Below are positions 1-8,754 of a DNA stretch of 64,000 nucleotides, one piece after another. Position 1 is the first letter of the stretch. Every line of letters starts with the position of its first letter. Position numbers and translations under genes: made by a program. The notes under the pieces were generated by a model. It was not told where the DNA came from, did not search any database, and was given only the letters and a program-made list of their open reading frames with translations. The DNA comes from Sulfurospirillum multivorans DSM 12446 (GTDB lineage Bacteria > Campylobacterota > Campylobacteria > Campylobacterales > Sulfurospirillaceae): the NCBI RefSeq assembly GCF_000568815.1, contig NZ_CP007201.1, positions 744,001 to 808,000 of the forward strand, read 5' to 3'.

Positions 1-2
1 AT

Positions 3-563
3 AAACTCAAACAGATCTATTATGACGATTACGAATACAAATACGGTGATTTAGAAAATGATCTTAAATACCATGTGAGTGACAAAATTTCACTGGGACA
101 CAACCTTCACTTCTCACATGAATACCATAAAATTTCACGGAATCAAATCTCGATTAATTATGCTGATGATCTTTACTCAACCTCCCTTCGTTACACCTAC
201 CAAGATGCCGTGTATAAAGAAAACACCATTTACAAAGTGGAAGAAGATGCTGCGGTTGATAAAGATTATAGCTATGTGACATTCTATGCCGATACGAAGT
301 ATTTCACCCATTATAATCTCTTTGGAAGTGTGAATTATGATGTGAAAGACGATGAGTTTAAAGGGTGGAGTTTGGGCTTTAAGAAAAGTTTGAAATGTTG
401 GGATTACTCTATTCAATACAGAGATACGACTACGCCTAAACTCACAAGTGTTGGTACAGATTCGGTTAACAAACAAGGTATTATGTTTATGTTTAATCTC
501 TATCCAATGGGTAGTGTTAGCTATGATTTCTCAAGAGAGTCAGAGCAAAAAGTTACAAATTAA
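3..563 (+). CDS. LptD-like outer-membrane beta-barrel protein, C-terminal part (5' end outside window)
   Basis: The reading frame is open from the first bases of the window to the TAA at 563, so only the C-terminal ~186 residues are present; the GTG at 75 is internal. The sequence alternates polar and aromatic residues in short strands (repeated Tyr/Phe, motifs such as YADTKYF and SLGFKKSLKCWDYSIQY) and ends in a short charged tail, as in the barrel of LPS-assembly protein LptD, which inserts lipopolysaccharide in the outer leaflet. Context supports this: in Helicobacter an LptD/OstA gene lies a few genes upstream of pnp and atpE. The single Cys in KCWDY fits the C-terminal disulfide region of LptD. 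Another large outer-membrane protein cannot be excluded because the N-terminus is missing. Confidence 0.6.
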   Translation, partial: KLKQIYYDDYEYKYGDLENDLKYHVSDKISLGHNLHFSHEYHKISRNQISINYADDLYSTSLRYTYQDAVYKENTIYKVEEDAAVDKDYSYVTFYADTKYFTHYNLFGSVNYDVKDDEFKGWSLGFKKSLKCWDYSIQYRDTTTPKLTSVGTDSVNKQGIMFMFNLYPMGSVSYDFSRESEQKVTN

Positions 564-592
564 AATTGAGTAAAAATTGAAGGAGCATCAGC

Positions 593-2836
593 GTGGAATA
601 TAAAATTAGAGTGAATAACCAAGAAGAGATTTACGATCTTGGCAAAGTTGCAAAACAAGCAGCAGGGGCTGCATTATTAAAGATTAAAAATACGGTTATT
701 TTAGCAACAGTTGCACGAGATGATAACCAAGTGGGTGAAAATTTTGTACCTTTAACTGTGCAATATGTTGAAAAAACCTATGCGGTTGGAAAAATTCCTG
801 GAGGCTATTTTAAACGTGAGACAAAGCCAGGTGATTTTGAAACATTAACCTCACGCATCATTGATAGAAGCCTTCGTCCCCTTTTTCCTAAAGGGTATGC
901 TTATCCAACACAAATTGTTATTTTCGTCTTAAGCTGCGATCCTGAAGTTGATCTTCAAGTAGCAGCGCTTAACGCTGCGAGTGCGGCACTTTATCTTTCC
1001 GATATTCCTGTGAATAAAGCAGTCGCAGGTGTACGCATTGGTTACATTGATGGGCAGTATGTTGTAAATCCTTCCAACTCAGCTTTAAAAACAAGCACAT
1101 TGGATCTGTATGTTGCTGGAACAAAAGAAGAGCTCTTGATGATCGAGATGCGCTCCCTCGCTTCCATGGAGAGTATGAGCCTTCCGATTATGGCCATTGA
1201 CCCGATGCTTGATCCTACCCTTGCACAGAGCGTTATTGTGAATCAATCGGTCAATGAATTTGATGAAGATGCGATTCTTGCCGCAATTGATAAAGCACAA
1301 AGCGCAATTACCGAAGCAACAACGGCGTATGAAAATACCTTTAAACCTCTTAAAAAAGAGGATGCTGTACTTGATTATAAACAAGATTTAGCCAATGATT
1401 CTATTTTTGCGTATGTGGATGAATTTTACAAAGACGAGGTTAACAACGCGATCAACCAAATGGCAAAAAGTGAGCGTGCGAGTGAGCTTGGAAAAATTGT
1501 TACTAAAATTTTAGGTGATGAAGTAGCGGTCCTAGAGGGCTGGAGCAAAGAGTTAGTGGACAGCGTTGTGCAAGCGTATAAAAAGAAAATCGTGCGAGAG
1601 ATGATTATTGAAAAACGTGTGCGTGCCGATGGTAGAAAACTCGATGAAATCAGACCGATTAGCATTGAGACTAACATTTTACCTTTTGCACATGGCTCAT
1701 GCCTCTTTACACGTGGACAGACACAAGCGCTTGCGGTTGTCACACTTGGAAATGATAAAGATGCACAAATGTACGATCTTTTGACGGAAAAAAATACAAT
1801 TAACGATACCTTTATGGTGAATTATAACTTCCCAGGTTTCTCCGTAGGTGAAGCTTCTCCGCTTCGCGCTCCTGGTCGAAGAGAATTAGGTCATGGCAAT
1901 CTTGCACGTCGTGCACTTGAACCTGTTCTTGATAGAAATCGTTTGCAAACCATTCGTCTGGTCTCAGAGATTTTAGAGTCCAACGGCTCTTCTTCTATGG
2001 CAACCATTTGCGGTGGTGCATTAGCCCTTAAAGCAGCAGGAATCAATCTTGAAAAACTCGTAGCGGGTATTGCGATGGGACTTGTTTTTGAGGGTGATAA
2101 ACATGCGGTTCTAAGTGACATCATGGGCTTAGAAGATCACGATGGCGATATGGACTTTAAAGTCGCTGGAACAAGGGAAGGCATTACAGCCCTTCAAATG
2201 GATATTAAATTGGGCGGCATTTCACGTGATGTCCTTAAAGAAGCATTGTATCAAGCCAAAGAGGGTAGAGCGCATATTTTAGGTTTGATGGAAGCGGCAA
2301 GCGAAGAGATTGTGATTAACAATGCCATTTTGCCAAAACTGGAACTCTTTAGTGTTGATCCTTCCAAAATTGTGGATATTATTGGGCAAGCGGGTAAAAC
2401 GATTCGTGAGATTATTGAGCGATTTGAAGTCTCTATTGATCTTGATCGTGAAAAAGGCGAAGTGAAGATTGCAGGCGAGAACAAAGAAAAAGTAGAAGCG
2501 GCTAAAGAGCATATCATTCAAATTACCAATAAGCCTTCTTTTGGCGGACGTGGCGGCGGAAGAGACAGAGGCGGCGATAGACACAGCACTCCTAGAGAAG
2601 AAAAACCAGTACCAACGTTCGTGCAAGATGAAGTGGTCGATGGTGTGGTGAAACGCATTGTTGATTTTGGGGCGTTTATTGAGCTTCCTGGTGGGATTGA
2701 TGGGCTTTTACATGTATCCAAAATTGCCGATCACCGTGTGGATAAAGTAAGCGATTATTTAGCCCTTGAGCAAAAAGTTCGCGTTAAAATCTTAAAGCAA
2801 ACAGGAAATAAAATCGAGCTTGGCTTGGAGCGATAA
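593..2836 (+). CDS. pnp: Polyribonucleotide nucleotidyltransferase (PNPase)
   Basis: Phosphorolytic 3'-5' exoribonuclease of mRNA decay. The 747-residue product has two RNase PH domains (about 1-220 and 330-550), a KH domain (about 565-635) and a C-terminal S1 domain (about 675-745). Catalytic-core signatures such as [23 protein letters not shown] and the [19 protein letters not shown] segment are visible. It starts with GTG at 593 behind the SD AAGGAGCA. Between KH and S1 (about 650-662) there is a Gly/Arg-rich insert ([13 protein letters not shown]), which makes it longer than the 711-residue E. coli enzyme. One TTTACATGTAT word falls in the S1 domain at 2707, where it encodes the ordinary S1 motif LHVS. 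It follows the LptD-like gene by 29 bp. Confidence 0.97.
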   Translation: MEYKIRVNNQEEIYDLGKVAKQAAGAALLKIKNTVILATVARDDNQVGENFVPLTVQYVEKTYAVGKIPGGYFKRETKPGDFETLTSRIIDRSLRPLFPKGYAYPTQIVIFVLSCDPEVDLQVAALNAASAALYLSDIPVNKAVAGVRIGYIDGQYVVNPSNSALKTSTLDLYVAGTKEELLMIEMRSLASMESMSLPIMAIDPMLDPTLAQSVIVNQSVNEFDEDAILAAIDKAQSAITEATTAYENTFKPLKKEDAVLDYKQDLANDSIFAYVDEFYKDEVNNAINQMAKSERASELGKIVTKILGDEVAVLEGWSKELVDSVVQAYKKKIVREMIIEKRVRADGRKLDEIRPISIETNILPFAHGSCLFTRGQTQALAVVTLGNDKDAQMYDLLTEKNTINDTFMVNYNFPGFSVGEASPLRAPGRRELGHGNLARRALEPVLDRNRLQTIRLVSEILESNGSSSMATICGGALALKAAGINLEKLVAGIAMGLVFEGDKHAVLSDIMGLEDHDGDMDFKVAGTREGITALQMDIKLGGISRDVLKEALYQAKEGRAHILGLMEAASEEIVINNAILPKLELFSVDPSKIVDIIGQAGKTIREIIERFEVSIDLDREKGEVKIAGENKEKVEAAKEHIIQITNKPSFGGRGGGRDRGGDRHSTPREEKPVPTFVQDEVVDGVVKRIVDFGAFIELPGGIDGLLHVSKIADHRVDKVSDYLALEQKVRVKILKQTGNKIELGLER

Positions 2837-2865
2837 CTTTAAAGGCTTTTTAACAATTGGATGGC

Positions 2866-2871
2866 TATAAT
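2866..2871 (+). promoter_or_regulatory. -10 box (TATAAT) in front of atpE
   Basis: A perfect TATAAT preceded by GGC lies in the 102-bp gap between pnp and atpE, 68 bp before the atpE start. Campylobacterota sigma-70 promoters have a strong -10 and little -35, which fits. It suggests atpE is transcribed separately from pnp. Confidence 0.5.
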
Positions 2872-2938
2872 CTCGCTCACAAAGTGGAAAGTAGGGATGT
2901 TATCCGAACAGACTTTGAAAAACATATAGGAGCAATCT

Positions 2939-3241
2939 TTGAAAAAGATTCTTTTTTTAATGGTAGCATTTGCGACATTCGCGTTTGCAGGTGAGGGTGA
3001 AACAGTTAAAGCATATTCAGCACTCGCTGTAGGTATCGTACTTGGTCTTGCTGCACTTGGTGGCGCAATCGGTATGGGTAACACTGCCTCTTCAGCAATT
3101 TCTGGAACAGCAAGAAATCCTGGTCTTGGTGGTAAACTTGTAACAACAATGTTTATTGCACTTGCGATGATCGAAGCACAAGTTATTTATGCACTTGTTA
3201 TCTCTTTGATCCTTCTTTACAAAAACCCGTTTCTTGGTTAA
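2939..3241 (+). CDS. atpE: F0F1 ATP synthase subunit c
   Basis: Proteolipid of the membrane rotor of ATP synthase. Two transmembrane helices flank a polar loop with ARNP (family RQP-type loop), and the ion-binding carboxylate is the Glu in ALAMIEAQVIY of helix 2. The N-terminus (MKKILFLMVAFATFAFA) looks like a cleavable leader, as in other Campylobacterota c subunits, giving 100 residues instead of about 80. Start is TTG at 2939 with the SD AGGAGC 6 bp upstream. The gene stands alone, away from any other atp genes, next to pnp as in H. pylori. It has its own promoter and a strong terminator. The glycine-rich first helix (GIVLGLAALGGAIGMG) is typical. Confidence 0.96.
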   Translation: MKKILFLMVAFATFAFAGEGETVKAYSALAVGIVLGLAALGGAIGMGNTASSAISGTARNPGLGGKLVTTMFIALAMIEAQVIYALVISLILLYKNPFLG

Positions 3242-3259
3242 TTAATACAACAAACACAT

Positions 3260-3290
3260 GAGACCTTTTTAAAAGGTCTCACCTTCTTTT
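3260..3290 (+). terminator. Rho-independent terminator after atpE
   Basis: GAGACCTTTT and AAAAGGTCTC form a perfect 10-bp dyad around one T (3260-3280), followed by a T-rich run (CCTTCTTTT). It lies 19 bp after the atpE stop and just before the tRNA gene. Confidence 0.8.
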
Positions 3291-3292
3291 AT

Positions 3293-3377
3293 GCGGTCGT
3301 GGTGGAACGGTAGACACGCTACCTTGAGGTGGTAGTGCCCTACGGGTGTGGGGGTTCAAATCCCCCCGACCGCACCA
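3293..3377 (+). tRNA. tRNA-Leu (anticodon GAG)
   Basis: The 7-bp acceptor stem GCGGTCG/CGACCGC closes the cloverleaf; the discriminator is A and CCA (3375-3377) is encoded. The anticodon arm is CTACC-TTGAGGT-GGTAG, giving anticodon GAG. A long variable arm (tgccctacgggtgtg) and the T arm GGGGGTTCAAATCCCCC follow, as expected for a class II leucine tRNA. T-rich sequence follows (CTCCTTTTTTTAC). Confidence 0.96.
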
Positions 3378-3474
3378 TTTTATCTCTCCTTTTTTTACTT
3401 CCCTTCTTTTATAAAACTCACTGTTGAATTATGGTATCATTAACCCTTATTTTTTCAATCTTGAAAGGTTCTTG

Positions 3475-3735
3475 ATGCGAGAGTTAGAGCTAAAAAATGT
3501 CATCAAACTTGGTGATCGTGAGTTTTTAATTTCAACCATTAGTATGCATGTTCGCCACTCTTTTTTCGAAGGAGACTCTAAAAAAATTGTCTATGAAACC
3601 ATGGTGTTTGAAATTATGAATGATGAAGTACAATTTCACCATCCTATTTTCAATGAACGCTACAATATGGCAGACGAAGCTATCGCAGAGCATGGTGCTA
3701 TTATCAAGCATCCTGAAAACTTTTTTATCATCTAA
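3475..3735 (+). CDS. Small conserved-type protein of unknown function
   Basis: An 86-residue acidic soluble protein starting MRELELKNVIKLGD. I chose ATG 3475 because GAAAGG sits 8 bp before it; an in-frame ATG at 3424 exists but overlaps the likely promoter (TATCAT near 3435). There is no signal peptide and no membrane segment. It is rich in His, Glu and Phe, with HVRHSFFEGD and a C-terminal HPENFFII. I do not recognise the family. It sits between the tRNA and the two-component system on the same strand, 18 bp before the kinase gene, so it may be co-transcribed with it. Codon use looks like the neighbours, and length and SD argue for a real gene. Confidence 0.6.
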   Translation: MRELELKNVIKLGDREFLISTISMHVRHSFFEGDSKKIVYETMVFEIMNDEVQFHHPIFNERYNMADEAIAEHGAIIKHPENFFII

Positions 3736-3753
3736 TCCAAACCCTTCTAATCC

Positions 3754-5940
3754 ATGAAAAAGATTTTTTTACTCTGTTGTTTGAGTTTGGGAGTGCTTTT
3801 CGCTCAAAATTCAAAAGATATATTGATCATCCATTCGTATCATAAAGGGTACAAGTGGAGCGATGATATTTCTAAAGTTATTGAAAAAAACTTTTTAGAT
3901 AAAGAAAATATTTTTGTATCTTCTGTATATATGGACACAAAACGTGTTGATAGCCCTGAGTATTTAGATACTTTTTACCACTACTACCAAGAGCGTTTTA
4001 AACACTACACGTTTGATGTTGTTATCGCCGTGGATAATAGCGCATTAGCCTTTGTTAAAGAGCATTATGAAGAGCTTTTTTCAAAAAAAACGCCCATCGT
4101 TTTTGTAGGTATTAATAATTTTGAACCTTCTTTAATCGAAGGGATCAAAAACATTAGTGGCGTGGTTGAAAATGTGGATATTGAAAAAAATATTGATTTG
4201 ATGATTAGTCTGCAACCCAATCTTGATAAAATCTTGATTATAAATGAGAAAACAATCACAGGCGATGCCGTTCGCAAAGAGATTGATGCGGTAAGCCCTA
4301 AGTATGAAAGTCGCATCGAAATTGAGCATGTTGATAGTATGGATATGGATGAGATCGCATCAAAAACAGCGGGGCTTAGCAAAAACAGTGCTATTTTATG
4401 GGTTCTTCTTTTCAAAGATAAAACAGGACGTTTTTTTACCTATAAAGATAATTTACAACAGATTCGCAAAATTACCAATACCCCTATCTATGGACTTTGG
4501 GATTTTTATTTGGATTATGGCATTGTGGGTGGTTTTTTAACCAGTGCGACGGCTCAAGCAGAAGCTGCATCCAAAATTGTTGAGCAAATTTTGGCTGGTA
4601 AAAATCCGAGTTATATTCCCATTGTACAAAAGAGTCCCAACCGTTATCTTTTTGATTATAATGAGCTCGTTAACCATCAAATAGATCCATCCCCTGTCTT
4701 AAAAAATTATGAAGTGATCAATAAGCCTTTCTCCTTTTACGAAGAGTATAAGCACTATATTTGGCTTTTTACTGCTATTCTTAGTGCTATCATTATGATT
4801 ATTCTCTTTTTGATGCAAAATGTGCGTATTCGAAAACAGAGTGAAATGGCGCTTAAAAACCAACTGGAGTTTATCAAAGTTCTGCTGGATACGATCCCCA
4901 ATCCTATTTATTTCACCAATGTTGAGGGGAAGTATATTGGGAGTAATATGGCGTTTGCAAAGCTTTATGACCAGAGCAAAGAGGAGATTATTGGAAAGTC
5001 CGTTTTCGATTTTTTCCCAAAAGAGTGGGCATCTGAGAGGCGAAAAAGCGATGTTGAACTCTTAGCCAAGAAAGGTTCTGATACGCTTGAACTGATGCTC
5101 CATACCCCCAAAAAAAAGGCGCGTCTTTTTACGCTGAGTAAAGCCGTGTACAGCAATATTGATGGGAGTGTTGGCGGTATTGTTTGTATTATGGATGATA
5201 TGACGGAGCGGGTACAGCAACAACAATTTTTAATTCAACAATCGAAACTGACTGAAATGGGTGAGATGATCGCGGGCGTTGCGCACCAGTGGAATGAGCC
5301 TTTGGTAGAGCTTTCTGCTATTATGCAAGATATGGAGTTTTGTTTTAACAAGGGCGAGATGGATCGGGTGAAAATGAAAGAGTTTGTACGCGACGCCATC
5401 ATTCAGATACAATACATGTCACAAACGCTTAAAGACTTCCGTAATTTCCTTAAACCATCGACCAAAAAGACACTCTTTTGTGCCAAAAAAGCGCTGAACG
5501 AAGTGTTGGAAATCATTGGCAGACAGATTTTTTATGCGCATATTGATCTTAGTGTCATTTATCTTAAAGAGGACGACTCTTTTCCTGTGTATGGTTTTGA
5601 GAATGAGTTTAAACAAGTACTCATTAATGTCATTAATAATGCTAAAATTAAACTGGTTAAAGCTCATAAAAGTGGGAAAATTAGCATTGAAGTTGATCGC
5701 GAGATGCTTTCTACCAAAATCATCATTAGCGACGATGGAGGTTTTATTCCCGAAAAAATCATTGGGTTTATTTTTGATCCTTATTTTACGACGAACAAAA
5801 ATGGAACGGGTTTGGGCCTTTATATGGCGAAGATGATTATTGAAGATAAGATGGGTGGGAGTATTCGCGTTCAAAACAGAGATGTTAGTACGGTCGAATT
5901 TACCATTTTAGTTCCTAATGCAAACAAAGGCAACGAATGA
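3754..5940 (+). CDS. Sensor histidine kinase with periplasmic ABC-substrate-binding-like sensor and PAS domain
   Basis: Membrane sensor kinase, 728 residues. A signal peptide (about 1-18) precedes a periplasmic domain (about 20-330) of the ABC_sub_bind type (opening DILIIHSYHKGYKW, later PIVFVGINNF), which in this family binds a small solute. One TM helix lies at about 335-355, then a PAS domain (about 371-480, IPNPIYFTNVEGKYIGSN) and the kinase core. The phospho-acceptor is His511 in GVAHQWNEPL, a variant of the HQWRQPL box common in Campylobacterota. The N box (INVINNAK, about 628), G1 (DDGG) and G2 (GTGLGLYMAK) boxes are intact. It overlaps the response-regulator gene by 4 bp (ATGA), so the two are partners. 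Since TRAP permease genes follow, it may sense the TRAP substrate; that is inference. Confidence 0.9.
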   Translation: MKKIFLLCCLSLGVLFAQNSKDILIIHSYHKGYKWSDDISKVIEKNFLDKENIFVSSVYMDTKRVDSPEYLDTFYHYYQERFKHYTFDVVIAVDNSALAFVKEHYEELFSKKTPIVFVGINNFEPSLIEGIKNISGVVENVDIEKNIDLMISLQPNLDKILIINEKTITGDAVRKEIDAVSPKYESRIEIEHVDSMDMDEIASKTAGLSKNSAILWVLLFKDKTGRFFTYKDNLQQIRKITNTPIYGLWDFYLDYGIVGGFLTSATAQAEAASKIVEQILAGKNPSYIPIVQKSPNRYLFDYNELVNHQIDPSPVLKNYEVINKPFSFYEEYKHYIWLFTAILSAIIMIILFLMQNVRIRKQSEMALKNQLEFIKVLLDTIPNPIYFTNVEGKYIGSNMAFAKLYDQSKEEIIGKSVFDFFPKEWASERRKSDVELLAKKGSDTLELMLHTPKKKARLFTLSKAVYSNIDGSVGGIVCIMDDMTERVQQQQFLIQQSKLTEMGEMIAGVAHQWNEPLVELSAIMQDMEFCFNKGEMDRVKMKEFVRDAIIQIQYMSQTLKDFRNFLKPSTKKTLFCAKKALNEVLEIIGRQIFYAHIDLSVIYLKEDDSFPVYGFENEFKQVLINVINNAKIKLVKAHKSGKISIEVDREMLSTKIIISDDGGFIPEKIIGFIFDPYFTTNKNGTGLGLYMAKMIIEDKMGGSIRVQNRDVSTVEFTILVPNANKGNE

Positions 5941-6581
5941 AAATTTTACTTTTAGAAGACAATGCACGCTTTAATGCCACCATTGTCAAGCGGTTGGAAG
6001 CGAAAGGGTATCATATTGATTCGTTTATGGATGGGCAAGAAGCATATGATGCTTTGGACAATGGCTATGCCTGTTTTATCTTAGACATCAATGTTCCCAC
6101 GCTTGATGGCATTGAAATCTTGAAAAAAATACGCGATTTTTACCCAGAGACGCCGGTGATTATTATGAGCTCCAGCGTGGAACTTGAGGTAATTAAAGAC
6201 GCTTATAATTTTGGATGCAATGACTTTTTAAAAAAGCCTTTTTTTATTGATGAGCTTGAAATTAAAATTGAAAAACTCTGCAATATCCGCCATGATATTG
6301 TTGATTTAGGGCATGAGTGTTGTTTTGATTTTAAAACAAGCTTACTTCGTATCGGGCAGGAGCAAGAAGAGCATCTTTCACGCAAAGAAAAACTTCTTTT
6401 AAATGTACTCATTAGCGAAAAAGGCAAAGTCGTTACGTTTGACAAAATTCAAGCGATGGTCTGGGAAGGCAACTTCGCAAGTTTGGATTCGATTCGCTCT
6501 TTAATGCGACGACTGCGTAAAAAAATTCCGTTTGAGTGCATCGAAACGGTCGTCGATGTGGGGTATATTCTGCGTTATTAA
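5937..6581 (+). CDS. OmpR-type response regulator
   Basis: Cytoplasmic transcription factor, 214 residues. The receiver domain (1-115) has the acidic pair Glu7/Asp8, phospho-acceptor Asp50 (FILDINVPTLDG) and Lys100 before Pro. The C-terminal winged helix (about 120-214) carries the trans_reg_C pattern (LSRKEKLLLNVLI ... IRSLMRRLRKKI ... VVDVGYILRY). ATG overlaps the kinase stop. Its likely targets are the TRAP genes 133 bp downstream on the same strand. A copy of the TTTACATGTAA repeat begins 4 bp after its stop codon. Confidence 0.93.
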   Translation: MKILLLEDNARFNATIVKRLEAKGYHIDSFMDGQEAYDALDNGYACFILDINVPTLDGIEILKKIRDFYPETPVIIMSSSVELEVIKDAYNFGCNDFLKKPFFIDELEIKIEKLCNIRHDIVDLGHECCFDFKTSLLRIGQEQEEHLSRKEKLLLNVLISEKGKVVTFDKIQAMVWEGNFASLDSIRSLMRRLRKKIPFECIETVVDVGYILRY

Positions 6582-6584
6582 TGC

Positions 6585-6595
6585 TTTACATGTAA
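6585..6595. repeat. TTTACATGTAA iterated palindrome, single copy
   Basis: One of at least 38 TACATGTA-core words in the window (see findings). This one is immediately 3' of the response-regulator gene. Confidence 0.85.
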
Positions 6596-6656
6596 CCTGC
6601 TTTGCCAACGGCTCAGATGTTGCATTATGCGTTTATTTCAGTGTTTCGTAAACTAT

Positions 6657-6698
6657 AAAGCGAGCATCTTTAGAAGAAGGTTCTCGCTTTGCATTTTT
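6657..6698 (+). terminator. Hairpin with T run between the response regulator and dctQ
   Basis: AAAGCGAG (6657-6664) pairs with CTCGCTTT (6683-6690), loop 18 nt, followed by GCATTTTT. It ends only a few bases before the dctQ ribosome-binding site (AAAAAGGA, 6701-6708). It could terminate the upstream operon or act as a leader attenuator for the TRAP genes. Confidence 0.5.
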
Positions 6699-6713
6699 GG
6701 AAAAAGGATTTCA

Positions 6714-7247
6714 ATGCTCTTAATGATTGAAAAATGGTTTGATAAAATCAGCCACGTGATTGGGTATCTTTGCTCAGGGTTGATGCTTGTGATGATGTTA
6801 AATATCTTTTACGATGTGTTTATGCGGTATCTGTTTAAAAGTGGTTCCATCGCACTTCAAGAGATGGAGTGGCATCTTTTCTCCGTCATTATTCTCCTTG
6901 GGACTTCGTATGCCCTTATGGAAGATTCACATGTTCGCGTGGATGTTCTGTACGCAAAATTCAGCGACAAGAAAAAAGCGTTGGTCAATATCTTTGGCGC
7001 GATTGTTTTTATTACGCCTATTGCACTTTTAGTTGCGCTAAGCTCTGTGGGGTTTGTGATGGAAGCGTTTACGTCTAACGAAATTAGCAGCGATCCAGGA
7101 GGGTTGACACACCGTTGGATTTTAAAAGCGTTTATCCCGTTTTCCTTTTGGTTATTGATTGTTATGACGTTTGGATTTATTATTAAAAATATCAACATCT
7201 ACCGAGGTGTCACAAAAGCACATTTTAGAAAGCAGGAAGAGTTATGA
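6714..7247 (+). CDS. dctQ: TRAP transporter small permease (DctQ family)
   Basis: Small membrane subunit of a tripartite ATP-independent periplasmic transporter, 177 residues. Four hydrophobic helices are visible (GYLCSGLMLVMMLNIFYDVFMRY; EWHLFSVIILLGTSYALME; IFGAIVFITPIALLVAL; FIPFSFWLLIVMTFGFII) with the family-typical QEMEWHL and HVRVDV motifs. Start is ATG 6714, with AAAAAGGA 6 bp upstream; the longer in-frame ORF from 6627 reads through the hairpin and is unlikely. It overlaps dctM by 4 bp (ATGA). No dctP is adjacent. Confidence 0.9.
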   Translation: MLLMIEKWFDKISHVIGYLCSGLMLVMMLNIFYDVFMRYLFKSGSIALQEMEWHLFSVIILLGTSYALMEDSHVRVDVLYAKFSDKKKALVNIFGAIVFITPIALLVALSSVGFVMEAFTSNEISSDPGGLTHRWILKAFIPFSFWLLIVMTFGFIIKNINIYRGVTKAHFRKQEEL

Positions 7248-8596
7248 TTGGTATTGTGATGTTTGTCGTAGGCATGCTGATGCTGCTTCTTGGCTTCCCT
7301 GTTGCGTTCACCTTTGGTGCTGTGTCGGTCTTTTTTGGTTTGGCTTCGGGAATAATTGCCTCTTTGGGTGATGGTGGTACGGTGATGGAAGGGCTTGATG
7401 CGGGGGCGCGGATGTTTGCTTTTATGCCCCATCGTATTTGGAGCATTATGAACAATACGATTCTTATCTCCGTTCCAATGTTTATTCTGATGGGCATTAT
7501 TTTACAAAAATCACGTTTAGCGGAGCGTCTTTTAGAAGCGATGGGCTTTTTGTTTGGCGAAATTCGTGGAGGTCTTGCCATCAGCACGGTTTTAGTAGGC
7601 GCCCTTCTTGCCGCATCGACCGGTGTTGTTGGAGCAAGCGTTGTGGCAATGGGCGTTATCTCTTTGCCCGTTATGCTCAAATACAACTATTCTAAATCCC
7701 TCGCATGTGGAACCATCTGCGCTTCAGGAACACTGGGGCAGATTATCCCACCATCCGTTGTTTTGATTATTTTAGGCGATGTTTTTCAACTTCCCGTGGG
7801 TGATCTTTTTGAAGGCGCTTTTTGGCCAGGATTGACACTGGTGGCTGTTTATATTCTCTACATTGCTATCGTCTCTTTTTTCAACAAAGAGATGGCTCCT
7901 TCTATCCCTAAAAGTGAGTTGACGCACAGCAAATCCAAACAAGTGGTAAATGCGTTTAAAGCAATTTTGCCACCACTCATTTTAATTATTTTGGTTTTGG
8001 GTTCTATTTTTGAAGGCATCGCAACGCCTACGGAGTCTTCTGCTGTTGGGTGTATTGGTGCGATGATTTTGGCGTGGATCTACAAATCGTTTTCGTTTAA
8101 AATGATCCATGAAGCATCGATGGAGACCGTGCGTACAACGGCAATGGTTTTTGCCATTTTAATTGGCGCGACTGCTTTTTCTATGGTTTTTAGCTACACA
8201 GGTGGCGATGAAATTATCGCAGAGGTTATGCGTTCTTTACCCGGTGATAAATGGGGCTTTATTGTTGTCTCGATGGCGGCGATTATGGCACTGGGCTTTT
8301 TTATCGATTTTGTGGAGATATCTTATATTATCATTCCTATTTTAGCACCAATTGCAGAAGCGATTGGGATCAGTCCTGTTTGGTATGCGCTTCTAATCGC
8401 ACTTAACTTGCAAACATCGTTTCTAACGCCACCGTTTGGTTTTAGCCTCTTTTATCTCAGAGGCGTTGCACCTTCCTGCGTTACAACGATAGACATCTAC
8501 AAAGGTGTGGTGCCGTTTATTATATTGCAATTTTTAGTTATGGCAGTTTTTACACTTTTCCCAGAGGTCTACGGTGTCTCAATGATGCTCAAATAG
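7244..8596 (+). CDS. dctM: TRAP transporter large permease (DctM family)
   Basis: The transport channel of a TRAP system, 450 residues with about 12 membrane helices. Family signatures are clear: GFPVAFTFGAVSVFFGL near the N-terminus, SVPMFILMG, ASGTLGQIIPPS in the middle, TPTESSAVG, and LTPPFGFSLFYL near the end. These proteins use a sodium or proton gradient to import organic acids delivered by a periplasmic DctP protein. It is translationally coupled to dctQ. The next gene (159 bp downstream) is a D-lactate dehydrogenase, so a 2-hydroxy acid such as lactate is a plausible but unproven substrate. Two repeat copies lie 3' of it. Confidence 0.93.
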   Translation: MIGIVMFVVGMLMLLLGFPVAFTFGAVSVFFGLASGIIASLGDGGTVMEGLDAGARMFAFMPHRIWSIMNNTILISVPMFILMGIILQKSRLAERLLEAMGFLFGEIRGGLAISTVLVGALLAASTGVVGASVVAMGVISLPVMLKYNYSKSLACGTICASGTLGQIIPPSVVLIILGDVFQLPVGDLFEGAFWPGLTLVAVYILYIAIVSFFNKEMAPSIPKSELTHSKSKQVVNAFKAILPPLILIILVLGSIFEGIATPTESSAVGCIGAMILAWIYKSFSFKMIHEASMETVRTTAMVFAILIGATAFSMVFSYTGGDEIIAEVMRSLPGDKWGFIVVSMAAIMALGFFIDFVEISYIIIPILAPIAEAIGISPVWYALLIALNLQTSFLTPPFGFSLFYLRGVAPSCVTTIDIYKGVVPFIILQFLVMAVFTLFPEVYGVSMMLK

Positions 8597-8629
8597 CCTC
8601 GTTTAGAAAAAATGTTTCGCTTCTTCTTC

Positions 8630-8679
8630 TTTACATGTAAGGTATGTCACTTTTTGACTTGATAGGCTTTACATGTAAA
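8630..8679. repeat. Pair of TTTACATGTAAA palindromes 3' of dctM
   Basis: TTTACATGTAA at 8630-8640 and the full TTTACATGTAAA at 8668-8679 (inside CTTTACATGTAAAG), 27 bp apart; the second is followed by TTTTTT. The two can pair with each other, or each can fold alone. Just beyond lies a further inverted repeat, TTTGACA (8684-8690) and TGTCAAA (8710-8716), in the likely promoter region of the dehydrogenase gene. Confidence 0.8.
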
Positions 8680-8754
8680 GTTTTTTGACAAAATATCATG
8701 TGTTTTTTATGTCAAATTGCTACACTGAGTAAAACCCCCTATAAAGGATTGTGA

